NCBI GenBank assembly: GCA_902623175.1 | Contig: CACNSR010000010.1 | Coordinates: 1-64,000 of the forward strand | Direction of reading: 5' to 3' | Source: Halieaceae bacterium | GTDB lineage: Bacteria > Pseudomonadota > Gammaproteobacteria > Pseudomonadales > Halieaceae | DNA: 64,000 nt | In this document: one piece after another, positions 1 to 9,758 of the stretch | Numbering within the stretch: position 1 is the first letter of the stretch | Layout: each line of letters starts with the position of its first letter | Notes under the pieces: generated by a model | The model's input: only the letters and a program-made list of their open reading frames with translations | Told to the model about the DNA's origin: nothing | Database searches by the model: none | Position numbers and translations under genes: made by a program

Positions 1-1
1 T

Positions 2-30
2 GCTGGAGCCTGTCGCCCGAGGGCTCCAGC
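2..30. terminator. Perfect inverted repeat GCTGGAGCC/GGCTCCAGC, terminator-like hairpin
   Basis: 9-bp perfect arms at 2-10 and 22-30; no strong T-run follows, so the terminator role is uncertain. Confidence 0.4.
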
Positions 31-118
31 TTCAGTTGGATATGAGGTGCTTTGAGCCTCACTATCACATTTGAGACCCGAAAGGTGGGTCATTAGTTTC
101 GACTGGAGGGTAGAGACC

Positions 119-556
119 ATGTCCTCAACGTCAGTTAGCCCTGACACAGCCAATGTGGCTGCAGCACAAGTTTCAAGGCAAGTGACTCAATCATCGGCCT
201 CGCCACAAAAAGTGGCCGTGGAAAATCCTGTTCCAGAGATTCAAGCGGAAGCTTCGCTTAAGGAGTCGATCCGCTCGGTCGCGGAGACGGCTGACTCTGA
301 ACGCGAGCATACTCTCCGGTCCATTACAAACGTCGCGGATGATATCAAGGAAGCCATCGAAACCCTGAATGACGCACTCGCAAAGGCACCTACCAAAGCC
401 ATCATCTCGCATGACGACCAGCTTAATCGCTACATTGTTAAGATTGCCGATGAACGCTCTGGTGAGGTTATTAGAGAGGTGCCGAGTGAGGCTGTGCTGA
501 AATTTGCGAGGAATCTTCAGGAAATTAAAGGCTTACTTTTTGATAAGGCGCTCTAG
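119..556 (+). CDS. flaG: FlaG-family flagellar protein
   Basis: C-terminal NRYIVKIADERSGEVIREVPSEAVLKFARNLQEIKGLLFDKAL is FlaG-like; start placed at internal Met (MSSTSVSPD) at 119 of the 71..556 ORF. Confidence 0.85.
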   Translation: MSSTSVSPDTANVAAAQVSRQVTQSSASPQKVAVENPVPEIQAEASLKESIRSVAETADSEREHTLRSITNVADDIKEAIETLNDALAKAPTKAIISHDDQLNRYIVKIADERSGEVIREVPSEAVLKFARNLQEIKGLLFDKAL

Positions 557-949
557 TCTGAATGGCGGGGCTAGCACAGGTCGCTCGTACCGAGTATTTA
601 TAAAAAGCACCAGGCTCGTTGCCCTGATCTTGCTCGATGTCGCTGCGGGGACACACAATAGGTTCTGTAAAAATTCGGCGTTGCAGTGTCTCTAAACGCG
701 ACGTCTGTAAACCCCAAAACTGTCGAAAATTACTAATCCTATGCAGCGCTTCAGAGCTGACCTTCGCAAGCTCCGCCGCAGCGTAACTTTGTTGCCGTGA
801 TCAAATTTGCAATGAAGGCAAAGCCGTTTTGCATACCTAAAAGGGCCTTCTTCGATGATTAATGTAGCCTAGAAAACCAGTAAGCCGCCATGGGCAGATT
901 AACAGTTCAGCTCACCTAAACCCATGCAAATTGAAAATAGTGTATTTCT

Positions 950-2491
950 CTAAACTCCAGGAAACGCTTGCGGGTGATCACTAATAAAACTGTCGCAGAT
1001 AACATTTTTTGAATCGCCCGTATAAAGTTCACCCGCCACGGCGTTCAAAAATGACTTCTGTCTGCCGGTGAGCTGATCATCAAAGCAATCGCCGTTTACC
1101 CTCTTCTCAAATTCAGCGACCGCTCTTCTAATATCCTCTGGGCTATTATTTTCATATCGATAACCATAATCCGCGAGTTGTTTTCCTGAGAAGCATAATT
1201 GAATGGGTGAGGTATTCGCATCCCCCAATTTTCGTCCGTTGCATATGTCTGTAACGCTAATTAATTTATCTCCCTGATAAAGGAGCTTAGGAATATAGTG
1301 GCAGTGCTTTGGATAATTACGTATTGCGGGGGCGGCATTCACTGCGAGCATCGGCGTATCGAATAAAGCTGAAATTCCAAAAGGCCCCGCATAGGTGCAC
1401 AGGAAAAACGCACTAACACTCAATAGAAAAACCTCAACCATGTCGCCGCAATCGGGATCTCTGTTGACGCATAGATCTAGATAGTGCGGGGAGGAAAAAT
1501 CAAGCTCTTGATTAGTATCCGCGCCAATCCTAACTACTTTATAACCCTTTTGAATCAAATCCTCGACACAATCACGGTAAGTGGAAATATCTGCATCCCT
1601 AAAATCGTGATAAGAAAAATCAGTTCCCGAAAACCGGCGCTGCATGTACGCGCTATCTCTCATATGTAAACAAACCACCCGATCATCGGCATGAATACCA
1701 AATGCATGCAGGTAATCCTTCGCAATTTTCTCTGCGTCTTCGTTTATGGCAAGGCACGGCGGATAATTGTTGTAGATTCGGATCAAATTATTGAAACCGA
1801 CCCTCGCAATTTCGTTATTCGACACCCCCCGGACAGTTAATTTTAAATCGTAAGGAAATTCGGCGAACGCGTCATCAGCCAACAATAGAGGGCGGCTCAC
1901 GTAAAGACGGTAGAAAAATTCAGACTCTACAATTACCGACACCTGACCCAATAGTTTATACAAGTAGGAATTAGCAGGCTCGATACTTGGGGTTGAAATA
2001 AATAGATATAGACAACCTTCCTCTTGCTCACTTTTGGCGCGCGCCCAAGGTTCGACTTCCATGCACATATGACCAACTCTGCCGGTCGTCATGACATTTA
2101 GCCTGACATGAGTGTATTTGGGGTCGATCTGACTCAGTAGCGCGCTCTTAAGCGCCTGGCAATCTTTGTTATCTGGCTCTATGCTTAACGCGTAAGTCAA
2201 AGACAACAACGCCTCTAAAACCTGACCACGCTCCGTGTATGCTCTGTGAAGCAAGGTAAAGCCAACCACATTTGTGCTGTTAGCAAGTACAAACCGCTGG
2301 ATTAAATTTAAGTCTTCTGTAGCCCTCCCCAATTTTTCTAGGGTATGCAATAAAAGGAGAAGATAATCACCATTATCAGGATCACGCTCGAGCAATCGCT
2401 GCGCCATGCTGAGCATTTTCACAGCATCTGATTCTTCGACAGCATGATTAAACTCATCGATTAACTGTTGAACCGTCATCCTCATCGTCAT
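950..2491 (-). CDS. TPR-containing putative glycosyltransferase, TIGR04372-like
   Basis: N-terminal TPR-like helices, then VVCLHMRDSAY...RDADISTYRDCVEDLIQKGYKVVRIG resembling TIGR04372 proteins. Confidence 0.65.
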   Translation of the reverse strand: MTMRMTVQQLIDEFNHAVEESDAVKMLSMAQRLLERDPDNGDYLLLLLHTLEKLGRATEDLNLIQRFVLANSTNVVGFTLLHRAYTERGQVLEALLSLTYALSIEPDNKDCQALKSALLSQIDPKYTHVRLNVMTTGRVGHMCMEVEPWARAKSEQEEGCLYLFISTPSIEPANSYLYKLLGQVSVIVESEFFYRLYVSRPLLLADDAFAEFPYDLKLTVRGVSNNEIARVGFNNLIRIYNNYPPCLAINEDAEKIAKDYLHAFGIHADDRVVCLHMRDSAYMQRRFSGTDFSYHDFRDADISTYRDCVEDLIQKGYKVVRIGADTNQELDFSSPHYLDLCVNRDPDCGDMVEVFLLSVSAFFLCTYAGPFGISALFDTPMLAVNAAPAIRNYPKHCHYIPKLLYQGDKLISVTDICNGRKLGDANTSPIQLCFSGKQLADYGYRYENNSPEDIRRAVAEFEKRVNGDCFDDQLTGRQKSFLNAVAGELYTGDSKNVICDSFISDHPQAFPGV

Positions 2492-2981
2492 TCAGCACCT
2501 TGTGTGAAGGTCGTCAGGCCAGGAGCAACCATAGTTTCTATTTGAGCAACGTGCGTCCACGCCTACATAGTCATGTCTTAGTCTTGGCTTTGCAAACGAG
2601 TTCCCCAACTGCAAGCCTCTCCCAATGCTGACAAGCTTCTCAGATTCATTCCAGGATTTTTTGGTGCTGCTACGACACACGCCTCGATGTCACCTGAGAC
2701 ATCATTATCCAATCTATTAAAAAAAGGCAAAAGCAGGGACATACAACGCCTATGAGGGAATCGTAGGCGTAGACTATTTGACGGTGAATATCCGGCATCG
2801 GTATCCCCGAAGCTTACGGATCTAATCGGATGGCAAGCATAGCGCTCGGGCTGCCTCGCAGGCTAAAAGCAACTTTCGACACTCAACACCATAAAGTGAG
2901 TTATGCTGCTTGCGAACTTTGCCTCTGGTAAGTCCACTACGTTGTTGACAATGTAGCGGGCGATGCACCGACGAGCACGTA

Positions 2982-3752
2982 ATGGAACCTTTAGACGCCG
3001 CAACACTGGCCGAGTCCTCCATCAAGATAGCGCGACATCAAGATGATGTGCATGCGGCCCTCGCCGGGGTTGTGCACGACTACTTTCCACTACCAGAAAG
3101 CGAATATTTTTCCATGGGGCTGGAAGAATACCGCGCCTTGATGCTGCAGGCTCAGTCGTGTCTAGTAAATAGTAATTTCATGTCGAGGATCGTAGACAGT
3201 ATCAAACCTACTTTAGAGGACTACTTAGGAACCGCTGATTTCTTGGTTCAGAGCAACCTTTACCTTCGAGCATCTAGACCTGATATGCCAAAGCACTATG
3301 AAAATATTGATTGGCATAGAGAGTCGTTTTACGGGCCTAACCTAGAGAAGTCAGTCAACATATGGACGCCGATTTTGGGTGTTAGCTCCAAAAACAGTCT
3401 CAGATATATCCCAAAGAGCCATGTTATTCCCGACGACCAAATCATAACCTACAATGAAGGCACCTCAGTTACGCCTCGTTACTCAACCGGTCATAAGCTG
3501 GGGTTCAATTATGATCCGAAGGTAATACACAGCGGCGTAGATCTCGAAACCGCCCAAACATTGGTTGTGCCTGACAAATCTAGTGCCATATTCAGTGGCA
3601 ACCTCATACATGGCGCGGCTATCAATCTGGATTCGCAGATTAGATTTAGCACTGATTTTCAGGTGATTAGAAAAGCCGACTACTCAGTCAACAATAAGAA
3701 ATTCCACTTTAGTTCGGGCAAGCCATATTTTACTGACATTGAAAGTCACTAA
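2982..3752 (+). CDS. Phytanoyl-CoA dioxygenase (PhyH)-like Fe(II)/2OG oxygenase
   Basis: DWHRESFYGPNLEKSVNIWTPILG and distal SGNLIHGAAINLDSQIRFSTDFQV fit the PhyH H-x-D/E...H layout. Confidence 0.7.
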   Translation: MEPLDAATLAESSIKIARHQDDVHAALAGVVHDYFPLPESEYFSMGLEEYRALMLQAQSCLVNSNFMSRIVDSIKPTLEDYLGTADFLVQSNLYLRASRPDMPKHYENIDWHRESFYGPNLEKSVNIWTPILGVSSKNSLRYIPKSHVIPDDQIITYNEGTSVTPRYSTGHKLGFNYDPKVIHSGVDLETAQTLVVPDKSSAIFSGNLIHGAAINLDSQIRFSTDFQVIRKADYSVNNKKFHFSSGKPYFTDIESH

Positions 3753-3809
3753 CATGAAGTTATCGAAACAGACCTTAAAAAATAGGACGCTGCCTGAGAG
3801 CGTTTATCG

Positions 3810-4550
3810 GTGCTAGAAAGCAAGAAAGACATTAGTCATATCATTTTTGGGGGCACTAGCGGTATCGGAGCGCTTCTGGCTAAGAAGCTATCGGAGCGAG
3901 GTTTAGGAGTGGCCATCACAGGCCGACAGCCTGAAGCCAAGGTTTCGGGTGGGATTTCATACTTGCAAGCAAACTTTGCTGATAGTAGCGACTATGAAAC
4001 AGTAAAATGCTATCTAAGGCGTCAGCCTGCTTTATCCCATTTCATATTCAACGTGGGAGGCTCATTTGGGCGCCACGAGCGATTTCCGTCGGTAGAAAAC
4101 TTTCAGTACCTGGCATACTGTAATCTTCTTTACATAATGGAGATTATTAATTTTTTAATAGAAACAGACACAATAAAAAACAAAAACTTTTCGTTCATGC
4201 TGACAACTGCATCAGAGAACTTAACTGGTAACCCGGCCTATGCCATCCTTAAAAAATCTCTACTGGATCTGACCATTGTTTTAGAAAGACATTTTAGCGA
4301 ATCAGGGGTTGGAATTGCTCGGATATTATTGCCCCTCATTTTGTATGAAGACCGCTATTTGGCGTCGGAATACCTCAAATTAAATTCGGATCAAGCTCGT
4401 AAAACTTTTATAGAAGATAACTTAGATGGGTTTCCACCAGCTCGACCCGACAAGATCTCAGAGGAGATCGTCGAATTAATACTTAGGCTTGATAGGGCGC
4501 AGCCGCTCGAAGCCACATGGGCAATTTCTAAGGGCGGACGTTATGGATAG
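3810..4550 (+). CDS. Short-chain dehydrogenase/reductase (SDR) family protein
   Basis: IIFGGTSGIGALLAKKLSERGLGVAITGR Rossmann motif; GTG start. Confidence 0.75.
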   Translation: MLESKKDISHIIFGGTSGIGALLAKKLSERGLGVAITGRQPEAKVSGGISYLQANFADSSDYETVKCYLRRQPALSHFIFNVGGSFGRHERFPSVENFQYLAYCNLLYIMEIINFLIETDTIKNKNFSFMLTTASENLTGNPAYAILKKSLLDLTIVLERHFSESGVGIARILLPLILYEDRYLASEYLKLNSDQARKTFIEDNLDGFPPARPDKISEEIVELILRLDRAQPLEATWAISKGGRYG

Positions 4551-5313
4551 GTCCTGTATTAAAGTCGTTGAAGAATTTAACACCCACGGTTTTGCGAAGG
4601 TCCAGCTTCGAAGCCTCGCGCAGCTCCGAGAAGTCAGACGCCAATATGCTGAGCTAATGCGCAAATTAAGCGATCAAAAGAGTATGGAGGATTGTTTACC
4701 GACAGCACTAGAGCGATGTCATGAATTACCTTTGCGTACGGACTTAAATACGTTTCGCTTGAAGCTAATTAGCGAGCTGAACGACATAGCCGGCTTCAAT
4801 TCCCAGTTGTTCCTAGACCCTCTACCCAAAATAGTTGAGCATCTCCTCGGTCCAGACCTGCTTATTCAAAGGCACGTCAACTTGGTCATACAAAGACCTC
4901 ATGATGTCGATAACGCAGAGCTGCACTCAGATTTCCCGACTAACAGCGCTTTCGAGGTTGTTGTTTGGGTTCCTATGGTAGATTGTGACAAAAGCAATGG
5001 CATGTACCTCCAGAACTTAGCCCAAACAAGAGCGATGATAAATGAGCTAGAAGAGTCAGAAGGTAAATCCTGGGCGCGAGTTAAAGCTAAAGTTGAAGAG
5101 GACGCAATTGCTGTCCCAGTTTCTTTTGGGGAATGCTTGATCTTCATGACAACGTTGTTTCATGGATCGAAGATCAACACAAGTAACGTGACGAGGACGT
5201 CCTTCAACTTTAGGCTTAAAGGGATGTTTTCTCCTTGTGGGCAAAAAGACCCCTTTAATTTCTGGGAAATAGCCAAGATTTCAGCCTTCACTAAAACTGC
5301 GCTAAGTTTCTAG
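4543..5313 (+). CDS. 2OG-Fe(II) oxygenase, PhyH/sporadic-carbohydrate-cluster type
   Basis: LHSDFPTNSAFEVVVWVPMVDCDKSNGMYL...FGECLIFMTTLFHGSKINTSNVTRTSFNFRLKG; likely start MDRSCIKVV at 4543 overlaps the SDR stop. Confidence 0.65.
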   Translation: MDRSCIKVVEEFNTHGFAKVQLRSLAQLREVRRQYAELMRKLSDQKSMEDCLPTALERCHELPLRTDLNTFRLKLISELNDIAGFNSQLFLDPLPKIVEHLLGPDLLIQRHVNLVIQRPHDVDNAELHSDFPTNSAFEVVVWVPMVDCDKSNGMYLQNLAQTRAMINELEESEGKSWARVKAKVEEDAIAVPVSFGECLIFMTTLFHGSKINTSNVTRTSFNFRLKGMFSPCGQKDPFNFWEIAKISAFTKTALSF

Positions 5314-5325
5314 GGCACAAGACTT

Positions 5326-5730
5326 ATGCAGTTGTATGCAATGCTTGATGGGGATTTCAACCCCCCAGCATTTGTGCAGCATCGTCTAATTAAGGAGTTC
5401 GCGGAGCACCGTGGATACACCATGGGATTCTATGGTGTTGAAGACCCCAGATATCGAAACGGTAGCCCTTATCTGTGCGCCAAGCTACCGCATATAATGG
5501 AGCACTACCGCGGAGTTATTTTCTACTCCATATTTCAATTGGATGGAGATGCCCTAGCAATGATAAAAGCCGTACATCAGTCCGGGCTCACTTGCCTTTT
5601 TGCCCTTCAAGGCCTTGAGGTACAGGACCTGCGGCCCGGGAACGAACTCTACATGCTACTCAGCGGGCTCACCTCTTCGCGCAATAGAAAAAGCACGCTT
5701 AATTTTAAAGGGCTGGCAGAGTCGAACTAA
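5326..5730 (+). CDS. LIC12192-like sporadic carbohydrate cluster protein (TIGR04323-like)
   Basis: 134 aa; VQHRLIKEFAEHRGYTMGFYGVEDP...LPHIMEHYRGVIFYSIFQL...GLTCLFALQGLEVQD matches the family pattern as remembered. Confidence 0.55.
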   Translation: MQLYAMLDGDFNPPAFVQHRLIKEFAEHRGYTMGFYGVEDPRYRNGSPYLCAKLPHIMEHYRGVIFYSIFQLDGDALAMIKAVHQSGLTCLFALQGLEVQDLRPGNELYMLLSGLTSSRNRKSTLNFKGLAESN

Positions 5731-5852
5731 ATGCAAATGAGCGACAGTCTGCGGTGTGAGATGGGCCCCACTCCCAAATTTATGGACTTGATGGCAGGTT
5801 AGCGGGGAGGCTTGTGCTACTTCAAAAAACCTTGTCCATATAGGATTGCTTA

Positions 5853-6020
5853 ATGACGATCTTTGAAAAAGCCTTGCAGCTTGCTTTCGAGGCAATGCAA
5901 GAAGAAGTTGAGCTTGCCACTGCGATCATCAAAAAAATCGATCTAAAACACATCGGCGCCGATAACGCGGATCGGAAAAGCCGCAATTCGATTGAGAGCC
6001 TAGAGCTTAACCCCACGTAA
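5853..6020 (+). CDS. Small ORF of unknown function (55 aa)
   Basis: ATG...TAA: MTIFEKALQLAFEAMQEEVELATAIIKKIDLKHIGADNADRKSRNSIESLELNPT; sits between co-directional genes; may be a remnant. Confidence 0.25.
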   Translation: MTIFEKALQLAFEAMQEEVELATAIIKKIDLKHIGADNADRKSRNSIESLELNPT

Positions 6021-6023
6021 GTT

Positions 6024-7037
6024 ATGAGGGCGCTAGTTCTAAAGAATAAGAACAAACTATCTATTGAAGAGAGGAAATTAGCAGCGCTGTCTGGCTTTGA
6101 CGTTTTGATTAAGGTCGAAGTGGCATGTGTTTGTGGCTCTGACTTCCGGCTCTTCAACCAAGAGAAAATACGCGACATTGTCTTGGGTCATGAATTTTCC
6201 GGGACTGTTTTGAGATCCGGAAAAGATGTCAAAGAAAAACTAATAGGCAAGAGAGTTACCGTATTTCCAATGTTTAGTTGCCTTGACTGTGAGTCATGTA
6301 AGAGCGGGCGACACAGGGACTGTGATAACAAGATCTCTCTTGGTTGGGATCGCGACGGAGCTTTTGCCAATGAGGTGGTAGTCGACTCTCGTTTTGTCAT
6401 TGAGCTGCCTGATGACATTTCATTTGAAGAAGGTGCTTTGGTAGAGCATTTATCGTGTGGCTATAGAGTAGCTCAAGAAATACTCAATACCGGTGTTGCT
6501 AAAAATAGCCCCATTGCAATATTCGGAGACGGCCCTATTGGGTTAAGTAATATTTTGTTTTTAAAACAATTGGATTTTAATAATATCAGTGTCGTTGGTC
6601 GCTATGATTCTCGTTTAAAGCTTGCATGTGAGTTCGGTGCTTCGCTCGTAACTAAAGACATACAGACAATTCGTAATAGTGAAGTGCTGTTAGTTAGTGC
6701 CCCAAATGGAAGCGATCTGCTGGAGCTGATCAGTAGAAATCCTATTCATTATATTGTTCCCCAAACACGCATAAAGGAAGCAGAAGTTTTAAATGAAATC
6801 CTAAGGCGAAATATCAAAATGGGTAGAGGGTTTGCCTACTTTAAAGATGATTTTTATCGGGTGATTAATTTTTTACAGGGAAATAAAGAGCTTTCGAAAA
6901 AAATGCTTTCCAGAGAAATGACTATTTATGAATTCGCGAATGAGGTTAATTTTTCATCATTAAAAAAACCCGAGTATAAAATTTTTCTTAGACCCAACAA
7001 AAATTATGCCAACGGTCTGGAGCTCCACAGATCTTGA
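6024..7037 (+). CDS. Zinc-binding alcohol dehydrogenase-like (MDR) family protein
   Basis: CVCGSDFRLFNQEKIRDIVLGHEFSGTV, CLDCESCKSGRHRDCDN structural-zinc-like cysteines, IAIFGDGPIGL nucleotide-binding motif. Confidence 0.8.
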   Translation: MRALVLKNKNKLSIEERKLAALSGFDVLIKVEVACVCGSDFRLFNQEKIRDIVLGHEFSGTVLRSGKDVKEKLIGKRVTVFPMFSCLDCESCKSGRHRDCDNKISLGWDRDGAFANEVVVDSRFVIELPDDISFEEGALVEHLSCGYRVAQEILNTGVAKNSPIAIFGDGPIGLSNILFLKQLDFNNISVVGRYDSRLKLACEFGASLVTKDIQTIRNSEVLLVSAPNGSDLLELISRNPIHYIVPQTRIKEAEVLNEILRRNIKMGRGFAYFKDDFYRVINFLQGNKELSKKMLSREMTIYEFANEVNFSSLKKPEYKIFLRPNKNYANGLELHRS

Positions 7038-7210
7038 TTTCTTCATCGGAGCCTCTTGTGCTCATTTCCTCAGAAAACTTCAATTCACGCATGCTCAGAT
7101 GACAGCGGAATGGACGCTATCGCCTTTGGGCCGAGCGCGATAAGGCCACAGTCTGGCTGTTGCTGTACTTCGATTGCAAATGGCCGACCAGAACCTAAAG
7201 TCCAGCCGAC

Positions 7211-7425
7211 TCAACCCTTTGCTGCGACGACGTCAATAAGCATGGACTTACTCAGCTCAGCGGCGGCAAGTAGCGTCTTGAAGCACGCATTCTCGGTGCC
7301 GACAGCTCGGGGCCGGTTTGCTTCGGACGCCTCCATCTCACTGTGCTTCGACTTCTATCCGTAAAAGCTTCATACCGAAAATCCGCACTGGCGCACAAAA
7401 TCCGCTGCCCTGGCTTCTTACTCAT
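7211..7425 (-). pseudogene. Decayed IS3-family transposase orfA relic
   Basis: Minus strand with frameshift and stops reads MSKK...ADFVRQCGFSV*SFYG*KSKHSEMEASEANRPRAVGTENACFKTLLAAAELSKSMLIDVVAAKG*, resembling the OrfA pattern CRxHGxSxxxFYxWKxKxGGMExSEAKRLRxLExENxxLKxLLAEAELDKxML. Confidence 0.7.
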
Positions 7426-7699
7426 GCACTTACTGAAAGCCAATGGTCCAATTTCCGGTGTATCGCCTGCTCTTCACTGTGAGACCTCCCGTGTGTCAGG
7501 GTATCGGGAACTCTCTCACAGACTTTGATTGCCTTTTCCGGGCGGAGGCCAGTGTAGTTATGGTGCGCAAACCAACCAAGCTTTCACTGCAGCTGTGAGC
7601 AATAAAAATACGGGCTCCGTTTTAATCCCTCTCATAAAGCAGTCTGGAGCGAGTGCAAGGTTTGTGTACCTGAATAGCTTCCGGTTACCAATGCGCCTC

Positions 7700-8485
7700 T
7701 TATGGTGTGAGCAATTGCCGGGCGACCTGCGACCCATCGAGAAACGAAAATCCGTTGTCCAAATCTATAATTTGCCCAGAAACACCTATAGCTGAGGACA
7801 AAATGAAGTTTGCAAAGAACGTACCTACTGACTCGCTAGTCAAAAGCGTCCCGATCGGCGCAGCTTGCTCCAGCCCGTCTAACGTTGCGGGGATTGAATT
7901 CCAGTATGTCATCGCGCGCTCTTTTAAAACTGTGGATCCGATTCTGATCGCATTGATATCGATCCGATCCTTCCCATAAAGTGCCGCGAGATAACGAGTA
8001 AGTGCTTCTTGACCTGCCTTTACCACGTGATAATACAGGTCCTGGTCGAGCAATACCTTTTGTGCAGCCGGAGATGAACTGAGTAGCACCCCCACGTGAT
8101 CGGCAGCCGCTTTTTTAGATTTGACAACTTCTAGTGCTTCTCTGATGCTCCAGAGCTCAACTGCGCAGTGTCGTTCAAAAGACTCAACATCAGGGGGTCG
8201 GTAGCGCTGCAGGAATATAAGTGCATTCAGGTTCACCTGTCGATCTGAGTTGTAAACCTTTTCGAGTAAATTTGAAGTTGCTCCCTCAATCTCGAGGTCC
8301 GCTTCCATCAGCGAAAGATTGGCTTGGCCTTCGACAGACTCCTCTAAGTCATTGTCGATATGTCGGGTAACCAGCATTACCTTTTGACGGAGAGAGATAT
8401 GGCGCGCGCAAGCGATCGCAATGGGGGACCGGCCACCAAAAACGATCGCAACTGGCGCGCCTGATGGCTCTGGGGAATTATCCAT
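7700..8485 (-). CDS. SDR family oxidoreductase
   Basis: VAIVFGGRSPIAIACARHISLRQKVMLVTRH; YYHVVKAGQEALTRYLA; VSGQIIDLDNGFSFLD C-terminus. Confidence 0.65.
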   Translation of the reverse strand: MDNSPEPSGAPVAIVFGGRSPIAIACARHISLRQKVMLVTRHIDNDLEESVEGQANLSLMEADLEIEGATSNLLEKVYNSDRQVNLNALIFLQRYRPPDVESFERHCAVELWSIREALEVVKSKKAAADHVGVLLSSSPAAQKVLLDQDLYYHVVKAGQEALTRYLAALYGKDRIDINAIRIGSTVLKERAMTYWNSIPATLDGLEQAAPIGTLLTSESVGTFFANFILSSAIGVSGQIIDLDNGFSFLDGSQVARQLLTP

Positions 8486-9758
8486 TAAAAACGTCCTTGG
8501 AATATGAAGGGAAGGGCATTATTACTGAGCCCTGAAAATGCAGACGAATGAGGTTGTCGACGATCTTGGGACCATGTTGCCAGGCAAGAATGATCACTAG
8601 AGCACCTGGATTCTCTGTCAGTATTCTTGGTGAGGCCACCTCACAACCTGTGCCTGGCGCGTAGAGGCCGTGCCTTGTGTCGTTGTCATCAATAATAAAA
8701 TCTAAAGATGATTCGATGCTGAGCGCATAACACAGGGTTGTGGTGCTGTGAGATGCACCGTATCCAATTACCCGATTACCCTTAGAGCGTGCCTCCTCAA
8801 TCGAGGATCGCACCGATTGGCCTGTCTTTGCCAGATGCTCTTGCACTCTTAACCACTGAGCATCCCTCGGAGTGTCGAGCCATATTTCACGTTTCAGCAT
8901 TGTTTCGAAGATAATCGACGTCGAATGGTCGCGAGAGCTCTTTTGCATTTCAAGATAGAGCGAGCCACCTTTCTGCGGGGTTTCTCGACAATGAGTAATC
9001 GTCAGTCCCGCTTTTTCTGCCAGTGCCTGAAGATCTTGACATGAGTAATAACTGAGATGCTCATGATAAACGTAATCGAACATTGACACCGCGAGCTGCG
9101 CCGGATGGTAACCAGTTAACACTGTTGTCACTGTGTTGTCGTCTATAAGCGAGGCTATATCACAAAGTATTTCATGGGGATTAGGCAAATTTGCAAAAAC
9201 ATAGTTCAAAGAAATAACTCGTGGGGTTTGGGTAAGCAGCCCCGAGTGGAGCACGTTCGGTAGGGTGAAATAGTCGTTTATCACTGGTATACCCCGACTT
9301 TTGGAAATAGCCGCGGGTGTTGGTGCTGGCTCAACACCTAAAAGGCTGCATCCGATGTCGCCAAAGTAACTAAGCCAGGAGCCGTCGTTTGCCCCAATGT
9401 CAAGTATCAAGTCGTCAGAACAGATTTGGTGTCGGGCAAGGAGGTCAGAAATGATTTCTGAAAAAATCTCCGCTAGCCCGGGGCTTTTTCCGGAATTAAA
9501 CAAGTAATGTTTGTAGCTATCCTCGGGATCTGTCGAGTAAGGAATGAAGCTATGTCCACAAGATTGGCACCTATCGACCTGTAAAGGATAAATCTTTAAT
9601 GCCTTGGCCTCGCTTGAATCATCACAAAATCTGTCGCCCAATGGTGTATGAGGGAGCGATAAGACTGTTCTCCGGTTGGTAGAGTCACAGATCGGGCAAG
9701 GACGATAAGTAAGTGCTGAAGCATCAATACTCATAAGCATCGCCCCGATGTTCGACAC
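8478..9758 (-). CDS. Class I SAM-dependent C-methyltransferase-like protein with N-terminal zinc motif
   Basis: CPICDS...RCQSCGHSF; LILDIGANDGSWLSYFGDIGCSLLGVEPA; YHEHLSYYS; C-terminal domain typical of sugar C-methyltransferases. Confidence 0.8.
   Translation of the reverse strand: MSNIGAMLMSIDASALTYRPCPICDSTNRRTVLSLPHTPLGDRFCDDSSEAKALKIYPLQVDRCQSCGHSFIPYSTDPEDSYKHYLFNSGKSPGLAEIFSEIISDLLARHQICSDDLILDIGANDGSWLSYFGDIGCSLLGVEPAPTPAAISKSRGIPVINDYFTLPNVLHSGLLTQTPRVISLNYVFANLPNPHEILCDIASLIDDNTVTTVLTGYHPAQLAVSMFDYVYHEHLSYYSCQDLQALAEKAGLTITHCRETPQKGGSLYLEMQKSSRDHSTSIIFETMLKREIWLDTPRDAQWLRVQEHLAKTGQSVRSSIEEARSKGNRVIGYGASHSTTTLCYALSIESSLDFIIDDNDTRHGLYAPGTGCEVASPRILTENPGALVIILAWQHGPKIVDNLIRLHFQGSVIMPFPSYSKDVFNG

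Noticed and set aside
2822-3025. Minus-strand ORF of 67 aa overlapping the start of the PhyH-like gene
   Set aside because: No motif recognised in any of the frames read; antisense to a supported gene start.
5949-5970. Sigma28-like TAAAACACATCGGCGCCGATAA
   Set aside because: Spacer between the -35-like and -10-like boxes is only ~6 nt instead of 11.
5853-6020. Possible acyl-carrier-protein-like small ORF
   Set aside because: Only faint similarity (GAD...S.ESLEL); no clear DSL phosphopantetheine site, so listed only as an unknown small ORF.
7056-7364. Plus-strand ORF of 102 aa
   Set aside because: Antisense to the IS3-type OrfA relic; composition looks non-coding.
7529-7795. Plus-strand ORF of 88 aa (MPFPGGGQCSYGAQ...)
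   Set aside because: No recognisable family, overlaps the end of the better supported minus-strand SDR ORF, lies in decayed DNA.
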